Source of the DNA: JAFGNB01 sp050304135
Lineage (GTDB): Bacteria > Fibrobacterota > Chitinivibrionia > Chitinivibrionales > Chitinispirillaceae
NCBI GenBank assembly: GCA_050304135.1
Contig: JBNLDC010000014.1
Coordinates: 62,001 to 126,000 of the forward strand
Direction: 5' to 3'
Length of the DNA stretch: 64,000 bases
A program made the translations under genes and the position numbers. Each line of letters starts with the position of its first letter. Within the stretch, counting starts at the first letter, position 1. Shown in pieces: positions 33,685-42,349 of this stretch. Under the pieces are notes generated by a model, which was not told the DNA's origin, did no database searches, and saw nothing but the letters and a program-made list of their open reading frames with translations.

Positions 33685-34122
33685 TTACTGATTATTGAGC
33701 TCACTGCCACCCTCCTGCTGCGCCATATCGAGATCCACTTTGAGCGCAACCAGACGGCGGGAGGCGATTTCATGCCCCTCCCACATCAGAACAAATTCAT
33801 AGTTTCCCGGCTCCGGAATCGGAAGGCCGTTGATGTTCCCCCCGATCTCAACCACGCCACGCCGGTTTTCCGGCTGCTGCACATCCCATGGCGGTAACTG
33901 CATCGAGAAATCCCCCTCCTCTTTTCTGAATACCAGCTGTGCATTCCCTCTGGTAGCCACATCGGTAAGGGCCACATAAATGGCACAGTTCCCGTGTTTT
34001 GACGGAAAATTGGCGCTGTTGATCGAGCTGAAGGTACCCGAAAGGATACTTTTGCCGGAGTGGGCATCGCGGTAGTAGTAGTCACAGATCACCATTGCGA
34101 GAACGATTGGTTTCATTATCAT
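33685..34122 (-). CDS. DUF6941-like hypothetical protein
   Basis: A 145-residue protein without signal peptide. The opening PIVLAMVICDYYYRDAHSGK and the strand-rich centre ending in IPEPGNYEFVLMWEGHEIASR match what I know of DUF6941, a small beta-sandwich family of unknown function. Start is either the ATG at 34122 or an ATG two codons later (MKPIVL). It is divergent from lysS and followed by the small membrane protein gene. Confidence 0.6.
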   Translation of the reverse strand: MIMKPIVLAMVICDYYYRDAHSGKSILSGTFSSINSANFPSKHGNCAIYVALTDVATRGNAQLVFRKEEGDFSMQLPPWDVQQPENRRGVVEIGGNINGLPIPEPGNYEFVLMWEGHEIASRRLVALKVDLDMAQQEGGSELNNQ

Positions 34123-34367
34123 TTCCAGACACTAAAGGTGGTACGGTATTGCGGGAATATACTATTTGCGGATATCCCGGAAAGCCGGTACAACCGGGAA
34201 CAATCCAACACGGCACCAAACAGCTGGTATTGCTGCTCACGGAAGAACTATTTTTATCTATTCAACAGTTATTACATCTGCCACGGCATTGTAAAAAAAA
34301 ATGCGGGCATGACGGATTTACTCCTCCAACGTGGCATATTTTACCTCCTTTTTGTATCGGACGAAAC

Positions 34368-35858
34368 ATGGAACAACCTTCGGAACAGCCAATTGATGTA
34401 AACGAACAAATGCAGGTCCGTCTGGAAAAAATTCCGGAACTCAAAACCGCCGGCTACCACCCCTATGCGGAACGGTTCGAACGCACGCACCGACTCCACG
34501 AAGCCGCAAACCTCCCCGACGATACCGCAGATGTGCGTGTTGCCGGACGGGTTATCGGACTGCGTTTCTTCGGCAAACTGGCGTTCGGTCATCTCTACGA
34601 CCTCGACGGGAAACTGCAGTTCGCCGTTCAGAAGAACAAACTCGGGGACCGGTTCGCCGACATTAAACGACTGATCGATATCGGAGATTTCATCGGAGTT
34701 ACCGGAACGATCATCACCACCAAAACCGGTGAAAAAACAGTCGATATCGATGACTTCACCTTTCTCTCAAAAACACTCCGCCCTCTGCCCGAAAAATTTC
34801 ACGGTATTACCGATCCGGAGATCCGGTTGAGAAAACGATATCTCGATCTGATCATGTCCGAGGAGTCACGTGATCGATTCATCAAACGAACAAAAATCAT
34901 CAAAACGATCCGCAACTATCTCGACGACAACGGCTTTACCGAAATAGACACCCCGGTGCTCACCAACAAGGCGACCGGAGCACTTGCCCGCCCGTTCACC
35001 ACGCATCACAACGCGCTCGATATCGACATCTACCTGCGTATCGCACCGGAAACCTATCTGAAACGGGCCATCGCCGGCGGGTTCGACCGGGTGTATGAAT
35101 TTGCCCGCTCCTTCCGCAACGAAGGAATGGATGCATCGCACCTTCCTGATTTCACACTGCTTGAATACTACTGTGCCTACTGGAATTATGTCGACAACAT
35201 GAACTTCACCGAAGCACTCTTCAAGCATCTGCTCGAAACCGTTAGCGGCAGTCTCAAATGCACCTACGAAGAGACTGAAATCGACTTTGGCGGCGACTGG
35301 CCGCGCTACTCCTTCCGGGAGCTTATCCTCAAGGACTGCGGAATCGACATCGATACGTGTCCCACGCGTGAGGCACTCATGGCGGAAATTGACAAACGTG
35401 GTATCAAATTCGAAACCGATGTCGAGGTGGCAAAAGCGGGACGCGGAACTATCATCGACCTGCTTTACAAAAAGGTTTCCCGGCCGCAGCTCATCAACCC
35501 GACCTTCATCACCCACCACCCGCTCGACCTCTCGCCGCTCGCGCGCAAAAACGACGAGAACCCGCTCGTAGTAGACCGGTTCCAGCTGGTTGTCAACGGC
35601 TGGGAAGTAGTCAACGCCTACAGCGAACTGGTTGATCCCGTTGATCAGACCGAACGGTTCAAACAGCAGGCGCAGGCACGCGCACAGGGAGACACCGAAA
35701 CCATGGAGGTCGACAACGACTTTCTCCAGTGCATGGAATTCGGCATGCCACCGATCAGCGGCTGGGGCATGGGCATCGATCGTATCGTCGCACTTCTGAC
35801 CAATGCGTCGACCTTGCGGGATGTGATTCTCTTTCCGCTCATGCGGCCGGAGGCGTGA
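34368..35858 (+). CDS. lysS: Lysyl-tRNA synthetase, class II
   Basis: Charges tRNA-Lys in the cytoplasm. An N-terminal OB-fold anticodon-binding domain (about 50-160) carries VAGRVIGLRFFGKLAFGHL. The class II core follows: motif 1 around GFTEIDTPVLTNKATGA, motif 2 around YEFARSFRNEGMDASHLPDF and motif 3 GWGMGIDRIVALL. The 496-residue length is normal. I place the start at the ATG at 34368 because family members begin just before such a segment; the upstream in-frame extension to 34095 looks non-coding. The preceding 34123-34367 stretch holds no other gene. Confidence 0.95.
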   Translation: MEQPSEQPIDVNEQMQVRLEKIPELKTAGYHPYAERFERTHRLHEAANLPDDTADVRVAGRVIGLRFFGKLAFGHLYDLDGKLQFAVQKNKLGDRFADIKRLIDIGDFIGVTGTIITTKTGEKTVDIDDFTFLSKTLRPLPEKFHGITDPEIRLRKRYLDLIMSEESRDRFIKRTKIIKTIRNYLDDNGFTEIDTPVLTNKATGALARPFTTHHNALDIDIYLRIAPETYLKRAIAGGFDRVYEFARSFRNEGMDASHLPDFTLLEYYCAYWNYVDNMNFTEALFKHLLETVSGSLKCTYEETEIDFGGDWPRYSFRELILKDCGIDIDTCPTREALMAEIDKRGIKFETDVEVAKAGRGTIIDLLYKKVSRPQLINPTFITHHPLDLSPLARKNDENPLVVDRFQLVVNGWEVVNAYSELVDPVDQTERFKQQAQARAQGDTETMEVDNDFLQCMEFGMPPISGWGMGIDRIVALLTNASTLRDVILFPLMRPEA

Positions 35859-35861
35859 GAC

Positions 35862-35987
35862 CTCTCCCCTGCCCCTCTCCCCGAGGGCGAGGGGATGTAT
35901 ATGTCTGAACGAGATTCAAAACAAATGAAAGCATCTTCTGCCTCTTGATGTCATTTCCCCTCTCCTAGGGAGAGGGGCTGGGGAGAG
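35862..35987. repeat. GGGGAGAG-type intergenic inverted repeat, copy 1
   Basis: The left arm (from CTCTCCCCTGCCCCTCTCCC, 35862 on) pairs with the right arm ending GAGAGGGGCTGGGGAGAG (about 35957-35987); the core matches over about 20 bases with one mismatch. Each arm also folds on itself. A second, single-arm copy lies at 38273-38305. Confidence 0.65.
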
Positions 35988-36074
35988 ATCTGTATTTAAA
36001 CCGCCTCTGTTCCCCTGATCACCAATGTAGTACAACAACGTCCATCACCTCTTGCCCCTTCGGGATGTCTGCTG

Positions 36075-37190
36075 ATGTATTTACACAGAATCCTCCAACC
36101 GGTATATTCATATACATTGCTCCTACTCAACCTGCCGGCAGTACTGTTCGCTCAATCCGTTGTTGCAACGGACACCTGCACTCCCCTTCCGGATTCCACC
36201 CTGCTGTATTACATAAGAGATTTTTGTCTTTGCAGTGATCCATTGCCTGTATTTTCCAATTTTGACAGTGTGCCCTACGGTCAATCCGGATTGAAAACCT
36301 ACTGGGCAGCATTCGATGACACCTGGTGCGGCGGCACCTCTGAAATTACCAGGGGAATCGACAGTTCGACAGAAGCAGGTGGAACCCGGTTTACCCCGTC
36401 GTGGGAAGAAAATACCGGGTCTAACTTCACGGGGCACGGATTGTCGCTTGAATACCGGATCGGCACAACCATCAACGGGCAGTCCCCGGACACCACCGGG
36501 TTTATCGGTATGGAATGCAATCTGTATGATTCCGCCAAAGCCGAGTACTGGGATGCAACCACTTCAGGTATCGAGTCAGTTTACTTCCGATATATCACGC
36601 AGGGCAATGATGATTCTATTACATTCACTCTCAAAGATTACTACGACAGTCCGGATGCCGACCAGCGGGATAAAAAAGACACACGCGGCAAGGGAATATA
36701 CTGGCACAAACGATTTCCTCCTTCCGGAGGTTGCTGGTATGAGGCGTATGCATCATTTAACTCACTCGTCTGCAGCAATACCGGAGATTCTCTTGATCCC
36801 ACCCGGCTCGCACAGATGCAATTCACCGTACACGGAAGTGAGGGTCAATCAGGCGTGTTCGCCATCGACGATATTTATTTCAGCGGCGGCATCCCGAACA
36901 GATCAACAACGTTCAAAATCAGAACGGCCAATCGACTTTCACTACGCCAATCTGGTAACATTCTCTCCATCACTCTGCCCCGTTATACCGGCAACAGGCC
37001 TCCGTTACACATAGAAGTGTGCAACGCGAAAGGTACGATGCAGATCCGCCACCAATTCCCGGCCAATGAAACTTCTACCTCACTTCGGCTCTCATTACTA
37101 CCATCGGGAGTGTACTTCATTAGAATTATGGAAGAAAACGGCGGGGCTATCCGGTTATCCGGCAGTTCAATATTTACCCGTATCAGATGA
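36075..37190 (+). CDS. Secreted CBM-like protein with sorting-type C-terminal tail
   Basis: A 371-residue protein with a signal peptide at about 10-27 (SYTLLLLNLPAVLFAQ). The middle part (about 60-275) is a beta-rich domain starting FSNFDSVPYG and ending FAIDDIYFSG. This order resembles CBM11/CIA30-like carbohydrate-binding beta-sandwiches. The last 85 residues form an independent small domain ending with LPSGVYFIRI, like type IX secretion or Fibrobacter-type sorting tails. The truncated gene at 63027-64000 is a clear paralogue of the central domain. No catalytic motif is recognised. The gene is alone, preceded by the GGGGAGAG repeat. Confidence 0.7.
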   Translation: MYLHRILQPVYSYTLLLLNLPAVLFAQSVVATDTCTPLPDSTLLYYIRDFCLCSDPLPVFSNFDSVPYGQSGLKTYWAAFDDTWCGGTSEITRGIDSSTEAGGTRFTPSWEENTGSNFTGHGLSLEYRIGTTINGQSPDTTGFIGMECNLYDSAKAEYWDATTSGIESVYFRYITQGNDDSITFTLKDYYDSPDADQRDKKDTRGKGIYWHKRFPPSGGCWYEAYASFNSLVCSNTGDSLDPTRLAQMQFTVHGSEGQSGVFAIDDIYFSGGIPNRSTTFKIRTANRLSLRQSGNILSITLPRYTGNRPPLHIEVCNAKGTMQIRHQFPANETSTSLRLSLLPSGVYFIRIMEENGGAIRLSGSSIFTRIR

Positions 37191-37225
37191 CCCGCACACT
37201 AAAGCACCTGATTCACCGGGTATGA

Positions 37226-37672
37226 TTACTGCAGATGTTCAAGGTCTTCCAGATCCTTGTGTCTGCCGCTCGCCTTCTTGTTTTTCTTCAGATCGTCCAG
37301 GGAAATAAAATTGACTTTTACGTTACCAAGCACCACCTCCTGCCGATGTGAAAAACACGCGCCGAAAGTAACACCCGATACACCGGTTAACACCTCCAGC
37401 CGGACCGGAGGAATACCCATTCTGACAACCTTGTCTTTTTCCAGAAAAAGGGAGGGATTCAATTCCGCATCTCCAAACCCGAACGCCTTCATCACCGCAT
37501 TCATTTTAGCGGCATTATCTTCACTCACTTCAATCCATATATCCATATCACCCGTGGCACGGGGATAACCGTAATACCCGACGGCATACCCGCCCACCAG
37601 CAAATACCTAACCTTGTGACAGTTCAGCAACTTCAAAAAATCTTTGAAGTCGGGATGCAACTCCAGCACCAT
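37226..37672 (-). CDS. Nucleotidyltransferase-fold protein (AbiEii/DUF6036-like)
   Basis: A 148-residue protein of the minimal nucleotidyltransferase superfamily. The family core GG-x(n)-D-x-D is seen in LLVGGYAVGYYGYPRATGDM followed by DIWIE. A third acidic region follows at VRLEVLTG, and the C terminus is KNKKASGRHKDLEDLEHL. Proteins of this type are found with a small upstream partner (here at 37608-37814) and are often listed as toxin-like AbiEii or MNT proteins. The reaction is unknown; AMP transfer to a partner or tRNA is a family-level possibility. Confidence 0.75.
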   Translation of the reverse strand: MVLELHPDFKDFLKLLNCHKVRYLLVGGYAVGYYGYPRATGDMDIWIEVSEDNAAKMNAVMKAFGFGDAELNPSLFLEKDKVVRMGIPPVRLEVLTGVSGVTFGACFSHRQEVVLGNVKVNFISLDDLKKNKKASGRHKDLEDLEHLQ

Positions 37673-37814
37673 ACACCAGCCTCCTGTTTATCTCGATTCC
37701 CGCAAGGCGTTCTGCAGGAGTCCTTGATTTCCAGTAATTATCCTCTTCAGTATGATTATCAAGTGCAGTAACATTGATGACTTGTTTGTTTATCCGTGGA
37801 ATTTTTTTGTCCAT
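37608..37814 (-). CDS. Small conserved partner of the nucleotidyltransferase
   Basis: A 68-residue protein that overlaps the nucleotidyltransferase gene by 65 bases in a different frame. The residues NVTALDNHTEEDNYWKSRTP and AERLAGIEINRRLVYG form a pattern I associate with small proteins found directly upstream of AbiEii-type nucleotidyltransferases. A long overlap between two plausible coding regions implies strong coupling. Function unknown; it may be the antidote or targeting partner. Confidence 0.65.
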   Translation of the reverse strand: MDKKIPRINKQVINVTALDNHTEEDNYWKSRTPAERLAGIEINRRLVYGAGVASRLQRFFEVAELSQG

Positions 37815-38476
37815 GATTCCTCCTCGTCGGTAATCGGCACCTGACGGAAAAATACGAAATGCTCGCTGTGCAGATTTTTTTCAACCGGTTATCACCTACC
37901 GTGATCAGACACGCCTTACCTGCAGAGTTACAATAGTACCTGAATAACTAAATCTACTTCGTTAAAAAGATATCTACAGTTTTTTTTCTCGTTCGCCCCC
38001 CCCGGAGCGGTGAAAATAAATACGCTACAAAGGAGAGGCGAAACAAGGTACGATGAAACAGTAATTTCTTATCCAACCGAAGAAGAAATAATTATACCTT
38101 ACTGAAAGTCTGGTTTGGAAATAGTATCCAGAGGGAGGACTGCATACATCTAGTTTTACGATATAACGTCAGCAATCAGATACGCCGGAGGATGATTTCT
38201 CCGAACCGGAAGGCACTTGATGGCGGAACATGAGTAAGTAGCGGCAACAGGGTATCATCTTGAATCTATTTTCCCTCTCTCCCCGTGAGAGGGGCAGGGG
38301 AGAGGCCAACGGCATTGGTAATCCGTGAGCGAACAGTTATATTTCATCAGTCGTTATTGACGTACAATGCGCTTCATTCCTGCACGTATTCCGGTAACGT
38401 CCGCCGACGTCGCACCAATTGAGTAAACGACCCGGTTTCCCCGGCAGCCAATCAGAAGGACCAGCACTTGGGACCA
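37815..38476. other. Gene-free stretch of about 660 bases
   Basis: No convincing coding region on either strand; the few open frames are short and lack recognisable protein features. It contains the GGGGAGAG-type repeat copy at 38273-38305 and A/T-rich tracts around 37970-38050, which includes a T-run and a C-run. I see no tRNA or known RNA structure. Confidence 0.5.
38273..38305. repeat. GGGGAGAG-type repeat, copy 2 (single arm)
   Basis: Reads CCCTCTCTCCCCGTGAGAGG followed by GGCAGGGGAGAGG and folds into its own hairpin. It matches the right arm of the inverted repeat at 35862-35987, so the element occurs twice within 2.5 kb, both times between genes. Confidence 0.6.
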
Positions 38477-39709
38477 ATGGAACTTTTCATCGCCGTCAGA
38501 TATCTGCGCGGTAAACGGAAAATCGGTTTTATTTCGTGGATCACCTACATTACCGCAATGGGGGTCTGCCTCGGAAGTTTCGTTCTCGTGGTGGCGCTCG
38601 CCGTTGCCAACGGTTTCGAAAAAGAGGTGCGTGACCGGATCGTCGGTACCCTCGCCCATGCCAAAATCACCCAGTATCATGGTAATCCCATCGAAAACTA
38701 TGACTCTCTGCGGCTTGAAATACTCAAATGCCCCGGGGTTACCGGTGCTGCACCCTTCATTTCCGGCAAAGGCGGCGTGGAACGCGATCAGGTGCAGGAA
38801 GGGGTGATGTTTTTCGGCATCAACGATTCTCTTGAACCCACCGTTTCAGACCTTTCCTCTACCGTGGAATGGGGTACCTTCAACCTCGACAGCGCAGTTT
38901 CAAGACGCGGCCGCACCTTTCCGGGCATTATTATCGGAAAAGGCCTCGCCGACCGCATGGGCATCCGCGACAGCGCGGAGATTGTCCTTATGAGCCTTGC
39001 CTATGCCGAAGGTGAAATCGATCCGGTACCGAAAATGGCGCGGTTTACGGTGACCGGAGTGTTCGAGACCGGCATGTTCGAGTACGACCTCAACTTTGTG
39101 TATGTGTCAATAGCATCCGCCCAGTTCCTGCTCAACATGCGGGGGGTCGAAGGAATCCAGCTGCGGACCGCCGACCTGTTCAAAGCGGACAGGATTGCCG
39201 AGCACGCCAGGAATTTCATCGGCGGCTACCCGTATCGTGCGATTGACTGGCAGATGGAAAACCGCTCACTCTTCCAGTGGATGAAACTTGAAAAAATGAT
39301 CATTTTTCTGGTGATTTCACTCATTATGGTGGTGGCGGCGTTCAATATCATTTCCTCGCTGGTGATGATGATCATCGAGAAACGGCGGGAGATCGGCATT
39401 CTTATGAGCATGGGGGCTTCTCCCGGTGCAATCATGCGTATTTTCATGGCAAACGGTATCGTGATCGGCTTTATCGGGTCAACTATAGGGGTAAGTCTCA
39501 GTGTCGCCCTCTGCCTTGCGCAATATAAGTGGCGATTTATTCCGATTCCCGGTGATCTCTATTTCATCAATACGCTGCCGGTGATCATCCGGCCGCTTGA
39601 TGTTATCGCGGTCTATATTGCCGCCAATGTGATCTGCTGGCTCGTCACCCTTTATCCGGCATGGAAGGCAGCGTCGCTGCTCCCGGCCGAATCGATACGG
39701 TATGAATAA
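38477..39709 (+). CDS. lolE: LolC/LolE-type lipoprotein-releasing permease
   Basis: Inner-membrane permease of the MacB/LolCE type, which extracts lipoproteins from the inner membrane for transport to the outer membrane. The 410-residue protein has an N-terminal helix at about 20-45, a large periplasmic domain, and three C-terminal helices at about 270-300, 320-345 and 370-395. The FtsX-like motif EKRREIGILMSMGASPGAIM is present between the last helices. The ATG at 38477 fits the family start (MELFIAVRYLRG); an upstream in-frame TTG is less likely. lolD follows after a repeat-like gap; a single LolC/E-type permease is usual outside Proteobacteria. Confidence 0.9.
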   Translation: MELFIAVRYLRGKRKIGFISWITYITAMGVCLGSFVLVVALAVANGFEKEVRDRIVGTLAHAKITQYHGNPIENYDSLRLEILKCPGVTGAAPFISGKGGVERDQVQEGVMFFGINDSLEPTVSDLSSTVEWGTFNLDSAVSRRGRTFPGIIIGKGLADRMGIRDSAEIVLMSLAYAEGEIDPVPKMARFTVTGVFETGMFEYDLNFVYVSIASAQFLLNMRGVEGIQLRTADLFKADRIAEHARNFIGGYPYRAIDWQMENRSLFQWMKLEKMIIFLVISLIMVVAAFNIISSLVMMIIEKRREIGILMSMGASPGAIMRIFMANGIVIGFIGSTIGVSLSVALCLAQYKWRFIPIPGDLYFINTLPVIIRPLDVIAVYIAANVICWLVTLYPAWKAASLLPAESIRYE

Positions 39710-39710
39710 G

Positions 39711-39806
39711 AGACGGGGAGACAGGGAGACATGGGGACCATGCGACAGCGAAAATCATTTTCTCTTTAGCCTCTTTGTCCCTCCGTCCCCTTGTTCCCCC
39801 GTCTCC
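39711..39806. repeat. Imperfect inverted repeat between lolE and lolD
   Basis: A left arm starting AGACGGGGAGACAGGGAGAC (39711) pairs imperfectly with a right arm ending CCCCCGTCTCC (39806) across about 40 bases. By eye roughly 70 percent of 27 positions match. It separates two genes normally adjacent in one operon. Confidence 0.5.
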
Positions 39807-39847
39807 AAGGAAGGCCTCTCCGCCATTACTTACAAAAAGGAACATCT

Positions 39848-40555
39848 GTGTCTGAAACAATAGTAACAGTCGAAAAACTCTCCAAGACGTTCACCGACGA
39901 CCAGGGGTCGTTTCAGGTACTCAGAGAGATGAGCTTTACCGTTGCAAAGGGTGAGATGGTGGCGCTCATCGGAATGAGCGGTGCGGGAAAAACCACCCTC
40001 CTGCAGATACTCGGCGGCCTTGATTCATTCGATGAAGGTACCGTGGTGGTTACCGGCCTCAACCTCAAGGGGCTCGCGGTAAAACAACTCGCCGAATTCC
40101 GCAACCGCCACATCGGGTTTGTGTTCCAGTTTCACCACCTGCTTCCGGACTTTTCCGCACAGGAAAATGTGATGCTTCCCGGTCTGATCGAAGGAAAATC
40201 CCGGATTGATGCCGCAAAACGGGCGAATGAGCTGCTTACCGTTTTCGGTCTGGCCCGCCGGAAAGGTCACTATCCCTCGGAACTATCGGGAGGAGAACGA
40301 CAACGGGTGGCACTTGCCCGGGCACTTTTCAACAACCCGTCACTCGTGTTAGCCGATGAACCTACCGGAAATCTCGACCGCACGAACGGCGACACCCTTC
40401 TCAAACACATAAAAAAGGCGAACGAGGAACTCGGACAGACCTTCCTTATCGCCACCCATAACAACCGGCTTACCGAAGGGCTGCACCGTACCCTCTACCT
40501 TGAAGACGGCAGAATAGTGGGAAACAGTGATTCAATGCAGATACTTTCATCGTAA
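39848..40555 (+). CDS. lolD: LolD-type ABC transporter ATP-binding protein
   Basis: ATPase of the lipoprotein-releasing complex, paired with the permease upstream. Walker A reads GMSGAGKTTLLQ, the Q loop lies near FVFQFHHLLPDF, the signature is LSGGERQRVALARAL, and Walker B is LVLADEPTGNLD. The 235-residue length is normal for LolD/MacB-type ATPases. The start is a GTG at 39848 preceded by AAAAGGA at a suitable distance; an upstream extension from 39791 runs through the inverted repeat and is unlikely to be coding. Confidence 0.93.
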   Translation: MSETIVTVEKLSKTFTDDQGSFQVLREMSFTVAKGEMVALIGMSGAGKTTLLQILGGLDSFDEGTVVVTGLNLKGLAVKQLAEFRNRHIGFVFQFHHLLPDFSAQENVMLPGLIEGKSRIDAAKRANELLTVFGLARRKGHYPSELSGGERQRVALARALFNNPSLVLADEPTGNLDRTNGDTLLKHIKKANEELGQTFLIATHNNRLTEGLHRTLYLEDGRIVGNSDSMQILSS

Positions 40556-40718
40556 AACACGCCGTAAAAAAGGTTCCCCACCGCTAAACGGTGAGATTCC
40601 CATTTAAAGGGAACGAGTTCCTCTCTCAAAAATTATATTTATAGATATAAGCGTTTCCGCGAACGTACTATTATAGCTTGCGGCAACCTTCCGGTTACAC
40701 CACTTGAAAGACAGTTTT

Positions 40719-41201
40719 ATGAAGCTTTGCGACGAATGCGGTGTTAATCCTGCAAACATACATCTGACACAGATCATGCAGAACTCAACACAGATTTCGC
40801 ACCTGTGCGAAGAGTGCGCCCGTAAAAAGGGAATCAGTGTCACGATTTCCGGCGATGAACCGACCGAAGCGGATACACAAAAAAGCGACACGGTTATTGA
40901 TATAACCTGTCCCCGATGCGGCTGCACCTATGAGCAGTTCCGTTCGAAAGGGTGGCTCGGATGTGCGGAATGCTACAACGCTTTTGAAAAAGAGATTGAT
41001 ACGATTCTGATGCAGATGCACGGTTCGCTCATGCATAAGGGTAAACGGTACCGGACACCCGGTGGTACACCGCAGGCACTTACAGTAGAGATTAAACGGC
41101 TCCGGCATGAACTGGCAATTGCCATTAAAAACGAGGAGTTCGAACAGGCTGCCACGATCCGCGACGCGATTCACTCAATAAAACAGATGGGTGTTCAATG
41201 A
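40719..41201 (+). CDS. mcsA: McsA-like zinc-finger/UVR protein
   Basis: Adaptor and activator of the McsB protein-arginine kinase. Four CxxC pairs are visible (CDECG, CEECA, CPRCG, CAECY), which bind zinc in McsA, followed by a C-terminal UVR motif (NEEFEQAATIRDAIHS). Length is 160 residues with the ATG at 40719; a TTG five codons earlier is possible. It overlaps mcsB by four bases (ATGA), and mcsB overlaps clpC likewise. No CtsR repressor gene precedes it, unlike in Bacillus. Confidence 0.9.
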   Translation: MKLCDECGVNPANIHLTQIMQNSTQISHLCEECARKKGISVTISGDEPTEADTQKSDTVIDITCPRCGCTYEQFRSKGWLGCAECYNAFEKEIDTILMQMHGSLMHKGKRYRTPGGTPQALTVEIKRLRHELAIAIKNEEFEQAATIRDAIHSIKQMGVQ

Positions 41202-42349
41202 AACTCAAGGAGTCACTCCTGCCGTCGGAACTTCCGGAAGAGCTTCCGCCCTGGTTCTCGGGAAGCGGCCCTCAGGCCGACCTGGTGATCTCCACCCGCA
41301 TCAGGCTGGCGCGAAACCTCTCGAATCACCGTTTCACCTATCACGCCGGACAACCCGAACGCAAAGAGATTTTCAGCGAAGTTGCGGCGGTACTCTCCCG
41401 TCAACGGGAATTCAAGGCATATTCACTTATCAACTGTTCCGACATTACACAGCTTGACCGTGAACTGCTGCTCGAGGAACGGCTGGTAAGCCCCGACCTG
41501 CTCGGGGTCGAAGGCGACCGAGGTGTCGCAATTGAAAAGAACCGCAGAACGTCGATCATGGTCAACGAAGAGGATCACCTCCGGTTGCACGCGATCGAAT
41601 CGGGGTTTCAGGCCGAGGCAGTCTGGGAGCGTCTCTCCCGGCTTGATGATCTGCTCGGGCACTATCTGCCCTTCGCCTACGAAGTCCGCCGGGGATTTCT
41701 CACCAGTTGCCCGACCAACTCGGGCACGGGACTGCGGGTTTCGTTCCTGCTGCATCTCCCGGGGCTGGTGCTTACCAAAACAATCGACCCCGTGCTGCTC
41801 GGCGCGAGCCAGATGGGTATTTCCACACGCGGTTTTTTCGGAGAGCACTCCGAAGTGGTGGGGAATCTTTTTCAGTTGTCAAACCAGGCGACACTGGGCG
41901 CATGTGAAGAGGATTTCCTTCAGCATACCCGCACGATCATCGCCGAGGTGATAACGCACGAACGCAAAGCGCGGGAGACACTCCTTGCCGAAGCGAAAGC
42001 AGAGCTGTCTGATAAAATCCACCGTTCCTGGGGGATTCTGCGGCACGCGCAGCTATTGACCGTTATGGAATTTCTCAATCTATCTTCAGCTTTGCGGCTC
42101 GGTCTCGACTGCGGGGTATTCAGCGGTCTCACCCCCGAGCGTCTCAACCAGCTTACTCTTATGGTGATGCCGGCACATCTTCAGCGTCACCTCGGAAAAA
42201 CCTTTACCGAAGAAAAACTGCAGGCGGTCCGCGCCGATTTCGTCAGGGAATTTCTTGCACGTTCTCCTGAGCAACCGAAACGGACCAGAAGTCGCCGCAC
42301 ACCATCACCCGGAAAAAACAACGGGAAACGAGGAGATACAACAATATGA
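41198..42349 (+). CDS. mcsB: Protein-arginine kinase
   Basis: Phosphorylates arginine residues of damaged or regulatory proteins, marking them for ClpC-ClpP. Phosphagen-kinase fold of 383 residues: STRIRLARNLSNHRF near the N terminus, VNEEDHLRLHAI with catalytic Glu residues, and SCPTNSGTGLR, which holds the reactive cysteine. The C terminus carries a Lys/Arg/Pro-rich tail (KRTRSRRTPSPGKN) that is not part of the fold. Four-base overlaps on both sides link it to mcsA and clpC, matching the known arginine-phosphorylation degradation pathway. Confidence 0.93.
   Translation: MKLKESLLPSELPEELPPWFSGSGPQADLVISTRIRLARNLSNHRFTYHAGQPERKEIFSEVAAVLSRQREFKAYSLINCSDITQLDRELLLEERLVSPDLLGVEGDRGVAIEKNRRTSIMVNEEDHLRLHAIESGFQAEAVWERLSRLDDLLGHYLPFAYEVRRGFLTSCPTNSGTGLRVSFLLHLPGLVLTKTIDPVLLGASQMGISTRGFFGEHSEVVGNLFQLSNQATLGACEEDFLQHTRTIIAEVITHERKARETLLAEAKAELSDKIHRSWGILRHAQLLTVMEFLNLSSALRLGLDCGVFSGLTPERLNQLTLMVMPAHLQRHLGKTFTEEKLQAVRADFVREFLARSPEQPKRTRSRRTPSPGKNNGKRGDTTI

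Noticed and set aside
40560..40718. CIRCE or CtsR-type heat-shock operator upstream of mcsA.
   Set aside because: No TTAGCACTC-N9-GAGTGCTAA dyad and no tandem GGTCAAA heptads are visible in the interval.
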